Shown here: in pieces, positions 1-6,824 of the stretch | Numbering within the stretch: the first letter of the stretch is position 1 | Layout: each line of letters starts with the position of its first letter | Assembly: GCA_004325065.1 (NCBI GenBank) | Contig: PITI01000477.1 | Location: 1-11,942, forward strand | DNA length: 11,942 bases | Reading direction: 5' to 3' | DNA from: Hamiltosporidium magnivora | Taxonomy: Eukaryota > Microsporidia > Dubosqiidae | Translations under genes and position numbers: made by a program | Notes under the pieces: model-generated | The model's database searches: none | Told to the model about the DNA's origin: nothing | What the model saw: the letters and a program-made list of their open reading frames with translations, nothing else

Positions 1-92
1 TATAACTCATTAAATATGACTCCACTTATAAATCCAAGTGAAAATATTACTATCGTTGTGATAAAAGATATTATTAGGTTTTTCGGTCTCAT
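1..92 (-). CDS. Possible 5' end of a gene, membrane-anchored or secreted protein (partial)
   Basis: A minus-strand frame starts with ATG at 92-90 and stays open for all 30 codons to the left edge. The peptide begins MRPKNLIISFITTIVIFSLG: a short basic start followed by a continuous hydrophobic stretch, the look of a signal peptide or N-terminal membrane anchor. The family cannot be told from 30 residues. Against it, the frame is short, hydrophobic frames arise by chance in AT-rich DNA, and no CCC triplet precedes the ATG as it does in the two confident genes. It is listed because the start, charge pattern and open frame agree, but it could be chance. Confidence 0.35.
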   Translation of the reverse strand, partial: MRPKNLIISFITTIVIFSLGFISGVIFNEL

Positions 93-960
93 TATACTAA
101 ATTTTTAGAGTTATTTTTTCTTTTGATTAAATCGAATTTATTTTTGTACAAACAAATTCATTGCAGAATTAAGTATATTCTGTTAATTTAATTGGTTTCA
201 ACAGAAAGTCTTTTTAATTTAAAATTTAATTTTAAAAAGATTAAAATTTATATAAATATTTTTGCGGGTCAATTGAAGCGTGGAATAAGATATGTTGGGC
301 TAATCACTTTTTTATGTATTTTAATAAATGTTCTATTGGATGGAATGATGCATAACTTAAAGTATTTTTATACAATATTTTGCGCGTTGATTGATTTTTT
401 AATAAAAAAATCATGGCATGTTTGTAGCGACTTTTAAAAAATTAGGCTAAGCTAAAATTTTTTTCACGATCTTGGTTTTCTAAACACTTAAATAAGTTTC
501 TTACTTAGGAATATAATTTAAAATCAAAAAAATCAAGTGTTTTTGTTTCTTTAAATGAGTATGCGAAAATAAGAATCAGAACCAGATTAAAACCGATTGA
601 AAGATTCGTGATAATAGACCCAATCTATTTTTTATCTACGAGAAAAATCAAGCATATTCTTATTAAAATAGAAACAACTTTCCAAGATTCACTTTAAATG
701 GTTGAAACTCTAAAGACCTTGGAAGTCCGATCTCTATTGGCCAAAATCAAGTCTCCTTATAAATGAGTGTTGAAATAAACTTATCTTGATAATCTATGAC
801 GGTATCGTGGTAAAATTGGATATTAAATACCACAAAAACCTGCTAATACCCATTAATATAGAGACATTCATTCGGTAAATAATACGTTAGAAGACTTTTA
901 AAAAAATTTGGGCGATAAACGAAGACTACTTGTGTCAGAATAAAATGCCGAAGAAAGTGG
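93..960. other. Spacer without a recognisable gene
   Basis: No convincing gene was found. The plus-strand frame at 192-437 is open for 81 codons and hydrophobic, but it begins with TTG and has no ATG near its front. The stretch from about 700 may be the 3' part of the copia-like relic to its right, since it lies downstream of that element's pol on the minus strand, but no LTR boundary could be placed. Confidence 0.5.
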
Positions 961-967
961 GATAATG

Positions 968-1893
968 CTTCGGGGGTATTATTGAGGGAATCGAGATGCA
1001 TGAGGAACCACTACATTCTTAAAGATAAGAAAAATACGAGGAAGATGGTCATAAACATATAAATATAAATATAAATATAACATGTTCTAGGTTTTAGAGG
1101 TGTACTCCACTAGATAGCCCGACAACAAATTCAATCAAAGATTTTGATTTATTTACATACATATTATAGTCCTCTTTTACCTCATGGTGTCAAGGATCAA
1201 CAAATCTGAGTTTCAAATTCTTTCCTTTTAATATGTTTTAACTCGGGATTATAGGGATCGAATTTTGGATCCAGTGTGTTTTATATCCTACCAAAAAGCA
1301 AACAACGATTTTAAAACTTTCTACACATTCATCTCCAGGAAGAAAATTTTTGATGTGTTTATTTTCCGTCTACTAAGAGCCTAATTCACAAGAGTAAATC
1401 AAAGTGGCTAAAGGGCAGCAAAAATATAGTAAAGTTTCAAAAATCATTCTAGCCTAAAATTATATTGGAAAAATGTGTCTTTTGTTTAACTAAAGCATAT
1501 CTTAACTTACAAGAAATCATAAAGTCATCAATATATAGCCAGAAGCACGAATAAAATCAGTTGAAGTATACCTAGACATATAGTAATATACAGCGATGTG
1601 GCATGAATATTGACTAAAGATATAAAACGATGCTATGAGTATATAAAGAAAAATCTTAAAGGAAATATTTAAGCTAACAAGATACCAACAAATCGAGCTT
1701 CAAAGTCATAATTACATCGAGCTCAAAAAATCATATCGGAATTCGAGATTGGTGAACGAAGTTTAAAGAACCAGTTTATGAAACCTGTGTGTTTTTTAAC
1801 GAAATATAGAGGACAGAGTTAAAAAGTGTAAATATGCATACCCGAATTTTGTCGACTAACATGCCACGAGGAAACTAGATTACAAGTGAATTT
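968..1893 (-). mobile_element. Degenerate Ty1/copia-type retrotransposon pol (reverse transcriptase and RNase H relic)
   Basis: Read on the minus strand with frameshifts and stops, this stretch keeps copia pol motifs in the right order. At 1893-1815 there is a KFTCNLVSSWHVSRQNSG segment, comparable to the family's KxRLVAxGxxQxxG block. An ELDV at 1724-1713 matches the QxDVxxAFL block. Then come IVLYLxS, like the LYGLKQ block, and YIDDF at 1535-1521, the YxDD polymerase motif. The LDV and YIDD segments share one frame. After YIDD comes a degraded LGxNDFxNF, like the DLGxxxYFLG block. Further left, 1373-1267 reads as PGDECVESFKIVV and FLVGYKTHWIQ, which I take as the RNase H start. About 400 bases normally separate YFLG from RNase H, so a deletion is likely. 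A weak match to the pol tail lies at 1005-968. Dead copy. Confidence 0.6.
1058..1080. repeat. ATAAAT microsatellite
   Basis: About four tandem copies of the hexamer ATAAAT (ATATAAATATAAATATAA and onward), just left of the RNase H part of the copia relic. Confidence 0.85.
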
Positions 1894-2440
1894 AAAACAA
1901 TAGCACTATAACCTTGGTATAAAGTGAGAAAAAAAAGCCCCTGGTCGTGAAAAAAGAAAGTTTTTAGTAAATGAGGATAAGGCTTGCTGTGGGCCGTAAT
2001 TCCTTGGGTAAGCATGTATATTTTTTTATTATTTAAGGAATTTATTGATAACTCTTAGTTGCGATGATAAACACAAAAACATTCCGCTTGGAATGATATG
2101 GTAAAATCGATGTGTAAATCAGTTTAAAGTTATTTGATGGGATGAAAAACTATTACATCATCGGTTGTTTCATGTGAATTTTTAAACAATTAAGCAGGTC
2201 TTGAAAAAGATGAAAATTTTTCTATAAACTTATTTTGTAGCTTTTTATGCAACTAGATCAGAAACCAGAATTTATTTGTAAGAAATTACCATGCACAAGT
2301 ATATAAACCTAGTATCTCATTCAGATTAGAAAACTTAGCACATAGGAAATACAAAGAAACTAGGCGTTTAAAAATCCAAGAATTCTATGTAGAGAATTCT
2401 ATCTGTTGTATGTAATTGCCACGATTAACTTATCCATTTA

Positions 2441-2544
2441 AGCGCTGAGATATTATTAGCTAGCATCTATTATATTCAGAAAGCATAGACTAGATGGAAA
2501 TGCGCTAGTCTTTATAGCGCCCAGATGATGTTTTTTCTGCGCTA
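2441..2544. repeat. GCGCT cluster with overlapping hairpins
   Basis: GCGCT or its complement AGCGC occurs four times in about 100 bases of AT-rich DNA. Two perfect inverted repeats share bases: AGACTAG at 2487-2493 with CTAGTCT at 2505-2511 (loop 11), and GCGCTA at 2502-2507 with TAGCGC at 2515-2520 (loop 7). They cannot form together, so the segment could fold in two exclusive ways. No function can be assigned; it may be part of a transposon end. Confidence 0.55.
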
Positions 2545-2723
2545 TTATTATATGCAACGTACATTAACGAACTGTTGGCAACCAACCTGCCTAATAAATA
2601 GACTTTACACGCTTTTTGATAGCAATTCGGGTTGTAGATATCTAATTATACCTATGGAGTACCAGTTAACCATTTCGTGTTAAATTTATAAATGGGTTAA
2701 TGCTATGAATACAGTGTAATATA

Positions 2724-2750
2724 TGCCACTATTTTTAAAAATATGTGGTA
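2724..2750. repeat. Near-perfect palindrome
   Basis: TATTTTT at 2730-2736 meets AAAAATA at 2737-2743 with no loop. CCAC at 2726-2729 then pairs with GTGG at 2745-2748, with one unpaired T at 2744. This is a cruciform-type palindrome of unknown role in otherwise empty sequence. Confidence 0.6.
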
Positions 2751-3104
2751 GTATAAATAAAGATATTCGAATTTAAATATTTATCTTTCAAAACGAATTA
2801 TTAGTCGGAACTAAATTTTAATACAGTTTTTGTATTGTTATACAACAGATATAAAAAATAATACTTTATTAGTAATATTTAATGTTCAAAGTTTAGTTTA
2901 GTTGCATTAAAAATACAAGAAACTTTTACTTATGATGTATTTTATATTTTAATTTAAAAAAATATACAACATAGATTAAAAATAAAATTATAATGACAAA
3001 AACAATGATTCCTGTTTTTAGACGTTTTAAACATAAGACTAAATTAGAGAAAAACAAATATATTTAAGATAAAAAATTACATTCTTTATATTTGTTCTTT
3101 TAAC

Positions 3105-3112
3105 GTCTGTGA
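3105..3112. repeat. Left target-site duplication of the hAT element (degraded)
   Basis: The eight bases before the left terminal repeat are GTCTGTGA. The eight after the right end (6275-6282) are GTATGTAA, so 6 of 8 match. hAT transposons make 8-bp duplications on insertion. Confidence 0.65.
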
Positions 3113-3126
3113 CAGTGGTTCTTAAC
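3113..3126 (+). repeat. hAT left terminal inverted repeat
   Basis: CAGTGGTTCTTAAC, matching the inverted right end at 13 of 14 bases, with the target duplication directly outside. Confidence 0.88.
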
Positions 3127-4330
3127 CGAAGGTGCCGGTGAACCCCTCTCAAAACCTTCAACTCATACAGAAATATTGATTATGGATTTTGGCAACAAAA
3201 AAGAAATAGGCATAGACTAAAAGAAAAATTAAAAAACCATATGAATGGAATATTTCGTCGCTATGCCTAAGAGCACCACGTACAGGTTGACAGTCATGCT
3301 CATTGATACCGAGTGTGTATCAGCAAAATTAGCTGACGACCACTAAACACTAAAAAAATTATTAGTTTTTTCATCTGAATCTACTATTATACGTCTTTGG
3401 TAATTAGTCGAGAAATCACTTTGAAATGAATATATCTACGCTTTTATAATTTTGATTGTAAACATTACTTAACAATCTATATATTATAAATTTATAAGTG
3501 ACTTAAACCGAAGAAATATACTGATAATACAAATGAGAGCAATTTTTTAAATCAATTTTAAGTAATATTTTGTAAAATTTTAATCTATTTTTAAAACCTT
3601 AATTGATTATAGGGAATCCATCTATGCCGAAAGAAAACCCATGAAACGATAAGTATTCTGCTTATCGACTCACTTTTACAACAGGAAAGATCATATTAAG
3701 CTGCCTCAATGTTTTTATGTCCCAAGATATTTTCAAACAGCAATCTCAAACCATCAAAGTTATTAGAGCATTTTAGCAGTCTACATGGTGGTAAAGGCAC
3801 GCATAGCATAGACAATATGAAGTCAAAGAAAACTCGAATTGATTCTGGTGATACTATCCCAAAATTATGCAAGTTAGATATTCGAAAGCCCTTGATAGGG
3901 GCGTCTCATCAAGAAGCACACTGTGTTTAACGAAAAAAACACACGTTCGCAGAGGGAGTAATATAATTGTGCGAATTAATATTGGTTCAAAAAGTATTAA
4001 ATTCCGAAGCACATAATATAATCAGCAGATTCCTTTATCTGAAGATGAAATTCGATCGCGACTTAGAGCTATCAGTAAAGATATTTTACCGCAGATAATA
4101 GAAAACATAAAAGCTACTTCACCAAAAAGAAGTATACAATTAGATAATTCAACAAATGTTTATAATTTTGAACAGATCTTAATTTGTGCGATATTTTATA
4201 AAAAGATAAATGAGGAAAGAAATTTTAAAATTTAAGACACTGAATTCGAGTCTGGGAAAATTAATGTTTTTAATAACGTAAAAGATATTTTTTTAATATC
4301 AATTACAATTTATTATTTTATTTTAAACCT

Positions 4331-5045
4331 TCACATCTTTTTAAAACAGTGGCAAGTGTTGTATCTGTTTTCTTGACATCTAAGCAGTTCTAGGTTTAAC
4401 ATAAATAACTTCTGCCTCAACAATCCATCAGCACACCCTGCATTACCTACATCCCGAAGCTTTTCATCTACCGAGTGTCTAGAACCTAATTAATAGGCGA
4501 GAAAGTTGCCCGAAGTCCTTAATGTCCGTTGCATGGAGTGTGATCGAAGGCCGAAGCCCTCGGGCTCCTCCGAGACTATACAGCATTTCCACTTACTCTA
4601 CACTTGCTGAACCCAATAAACTTCTAGCTAAGATACATTTCAGAGATTTATATGGGGTCCACCTAGAAAGTGCAATGACATACCAACAGGTATAACCTGC
4701 TACTTAGCTCTCTCGGTTTTTAATGGATTTATTTTTATATCTCCTAGGCGCTAAGTCTTCTAATCCGAGTAAGCAAGGCTAGGCGGTTTCCATATTTTTA
4801 CATGGTAATTACCTATTAGTTCGGCTGCGATCTACAATCTAGTTACATAAAAAACTGCAAATAAATTCCTAGAAAAAGTCTCGCATTTCTTAGACCTCTC
4901 CTCCTCATACAACTTCCATTGACCAACCGAAGATATAGTGTGGTTTTATATTCACCAAGAATCCAAACAATGATCTTCACACTAGCTTAACACACTCAAT
5001 CCCAAGGAGAAAGTTTTTTTTGTGTTATTCCCATCCACCTCAACT
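4331..5045 (-). mobile_element. Ty1/copia-type fragment (RNase H to pol end, perhaps part of the 3' LTR) nested in the hAT element
   Basis: hAT homology stops near 4320 and resumes near 5060, with far more DNA between than the missing transposase part needs (about 1 kb between QLDNST and CILH against roughly 300 bases expected). At 5038-4930 the minus strand is a diverged copy of 1373-1267, roughly 70% identical by eye. It reads FLLGIECVKL and FLVNIKPHYI, parallel to the RNase H part of the other relic. HATDIKDFGQLSRLLIRF at 4535-4482 fits the copia pol end (HxxTxxQxADxxTK). A TGTTGAGGCAGAAG at 4422 could be an LTR start. Minus frame 4489-4331 is open for 52 codons. Composition differs from the surroundings: 32 of 60 bases at 4501-4560 are G or C. 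The exact edges are uncertain. Confidence 0.6.
4930..5038 (-). repeat. Repeat copy shared with 1267-1373
   Basis: Both copies run through AGTGTG, then TTTTATAT, CAAACAA, ACACA, AGGA, GAAA and TGTGTT in the same order and orientation, with a few single-base gaps. Beyond 1375 and 5045 the two copies diverge, consistent with the element being truncated near this point. Confidence 0.65.
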
Positions 5046-6260
5046 ACGACCAAATGTAATTAATTAAATATGAAATGGAGCTCCAGCAATTTTATGCAAA
5101 AATTATGGATCTTTTTCCAAATAAATGGGCAATTACAGAAATATTAAATTTCTAATGCATTTTACATTCTATGCACTTCCTTGTATAACTTTGCCAAAAT
5201 TTTACAATGTTCCCAGCTACTGCAATAAAAGTAATAAAATATATCCGTGAACATCCTTCTAATACTCTTGTTTTTCTTTTCTTTGTAAAAAACTCGGAGT
5301 TGTTATAACTGTGCTTCTATATTATACCGAACTACAATGGTACTATAAAGCCAAATTCTTATCCGAGTTTTTAAATTATCAGATGAAATTTTTCTGTTAC
5401 TGACTACTAGAAGCTTCGATTTAGTAAATGATTTTATGGATAGGAAAGATCTTCTTAGAAAAGCCTACTTATCATATATATACAGCGAATTGGAGGAAAT
5501 GAGCATATATCAAAGAATTTGGTAACAAATATAGTAGCTGGAAAAAATAATCTGCCTTCCTTTGAAAACTAGAAATTTGGGTACGTGGAGTTAAATTTGG
5601 AATTTTGTAAACTTCTCCTTCCTTGATTGTTGTTGTAGAGAATGAAAAAAATACATTAAACTCGACATTTAAATACATTAGAAAAGAATGAGCGAGTCAT
5701 TCAATAGATATTAATCTACTAAAAATATTACAAAAACTCAAAAATGAATACTGAATCATTTCTTAATAACCCAAATTCAAATAATGATAGTAAGTTAACA
5801 AAAAATCTTATTGAAACACGAGACGGTGGATATGATCCCATATAATTCGAGCAATTATATTTAAAAAAATTCGGGTTTAAACATATAGAACGCTATGCAA
5901 AGTTAGTAAAAGAACCATTGCAGTTACTTCTACCATTTGCTAGTGTTTGATTAAAGGAAAAGGATTTTCCTCACTTTTGCACAAAAAATCCAATTGAGAA
6001 ATCGCTTTAACGTTAATTTTGAATTACACGTACCTCTTTCAAAAAAAGCCTCCTCCTAAATGTAAAAAACAACCTGTAGCCATTTAGTCATTTACAAAAA
6101 TTATATTTTTGCGAACAAATGTATAAATCTACAATTTTTTCGCCCAAACAACACATTTGTAAAAAATGCATTTTTCTTTTAACTCACTAAATATTAAAAA
6201 CTTTTTCATTGGGGTGAGGAAACATACTTTCAGATTCAAAGAAGCGCGGCTTGATTAAAA

Positions 6261-6274
6261 GTTAAGAACCACTC
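6261..6274 (-). repeat. hAT right terminal inverted repeat
   Basis: GTTAAGAACCACTC on the plus strand is the inverted counterpart of the left end. Only the outermost base differs (C where G is expected). The degraded target duplication GTATGTAA follows at 6275-6282. Confidence 0.85.
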
Positions 6275-6282
6275 GTATGTAA

Positions 6283-6824
6283 TCTAAATTCAAGATAAAA
6301 AAATCTTTTCAGAAAATAAATAATTTTTCTTATTCAAATTAGATGAATAAGAAATATTAAAAATAAACAAACTGGCAAGTAAATTGAACCATAAAATTTA
6401 AAAATGAATAATTTTATTGCTTAATTATTAAGGCATTTATAATATTTGCAATGAAATATAAATTTAAGACAAAAATTTGATAAAAATTTTGTTAAAAGAA
6501 ATTTCAAACAAAGGTTCCCAGAAAATAAAATTTATCAAAAATTTGAATACAACTGAAAACCACCAACAGATTATTTTATTTGAATTAAATTACTAAATAG
6601 TAAAATTATTTAAGTAAATTAAATTTAAATAAATCCGTGCAAATTAAAAATATTATGAAATTATTTTATTTCTAAATTCATAACTTCCCAAAAAAGTTAA
6701 AATCAATCATTTTTTTTACCAGAAACAAACCTTTAAAATAATTTAGTATAAACTACAAAAAACTTAATTATGGAAATTCAGAACTAAAAATTTATCAAGA
6801 TGATGTGTTTACTCATCAAAAAAT
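6283..6824. other. AT-rich spacer downstream of the SET-domain gene
   Basis: About 540 bases between the hAT right end and the stop codon of the methyltransferase gene. No gene, relic or clear structure was found. The 3' untranslated region of the minus-strand gene must lie at its right end. The first AATAAA I see on that strand is about 155 bases past the stop (6670-6665), so the polyadenylation site is uncertain. Confidence 0.6.

Larger units (their letters stand above)
1894..3104. other. Gene-free AT-rich stretch, possibly the 5' part of the copia relic
   Basis: No open frame of useful length occurs on either strand. On the minus strand this region lies upstream of the reverse transcriptase relic, where integrase and gag of a copia element would be expected. 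I could not align either with confidence. Two inverted-repeat structures lie inside and are listed separately. From about 2720 to 3104 the base composition becomes extremely AT-rich and featureless. Confidence 0.5.
3624..6090 (+). pseudogene. hAT transposase pseudogene (BED finger to C-terminal dimerisation motif), interrupted
   Basis: Translated across frameshifts, the plus strand follows a ZBED5/SCAND3-like transposase from end to end. ATG at 3624 starts MPKENP followed by a stop at 3642, then KYSAYRLTFTTGK. PQC at 3704-3712 is shifted by a lost base from FLCPKIFSNSNLKPSKLLEHF (ATG-open frame 3709-3930), which gives the BED CxxC and the HX4H at 3769 and 3784. Stops at 3928 and 3964 break KPLIGASHQEAHCV and KKHTFAEGVI. 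A further shift leads to QIPLSEDEIRSRL from 4026 and QLDNST with the first catalytic Asp at 4143. After the copia insertion come CILH at 5156, IKYIREHPSN, YYTELQW at 5320-5340, KLEIWVRGVKFG, LLPFAS at 5924-5944 and NVNFELHVPLSKK from 6009. The CTDGA block with the second Asp is not visible. No functional product is possible. Confidence 0.88.
3113..6274 (+). mobile_element. hAT transposon relic, Charlie/ZBED5-like, about 3.16 kb with a nested insertion
   Basis: Both ends are recognisable. The left end starts CAGTGGTTCTTAACC, the typical terminus of animal Charlie-type hAT elements. The right end, read inward on the minus strand, starts GAGTGGTTCTTAAC, and 13 of the first 14 bases match the left end. 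Inside the right end, the minus strand reads CGCGCTTCTTTGAATCTGAA and later CTCACCCCAATGAAAAAG, like the subterminal region of this group. The interior holds a transposase pseudogene on the plus strand. Removing the copia fragment leaves about 2.4 kb, a normal length. Many stops and frameshifts show the copy is dead and not recent. The group is widespread in animals, so transfer from an animal host is a reasonable inference. Confidence 0.9.

Noticed and set aside
192..437. 81-codon hydrophobic plus-strand open frame
   Set aside because: It starts only at TTG, which a nuclear eukaryotic gene would rarely use. It has no early ATG or CCC motif and no family resemblance.
1080..1375. Merlin/ISXO2-type transposase reading of the repeat, from PG and FVDP residues
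   Set aside because: Order and spacing of the motifs did not hold up. The RT blocks on the same strand just upstream make copia RNase H the better explanation.
3709..3930. 73-codon ATG open frame as a gene of its own
   Set aside because: It is one frame of the hAT transposase pseudogene. The first BED cysteine lies in another frame upstream, and homology continues past the stop at 3928.
5472..5678. 68-codon minus-strand open frame
   Set aside because: It is antisense to the C-terminal half of the hAT transposase relic, whose motifs read on the plus strand.
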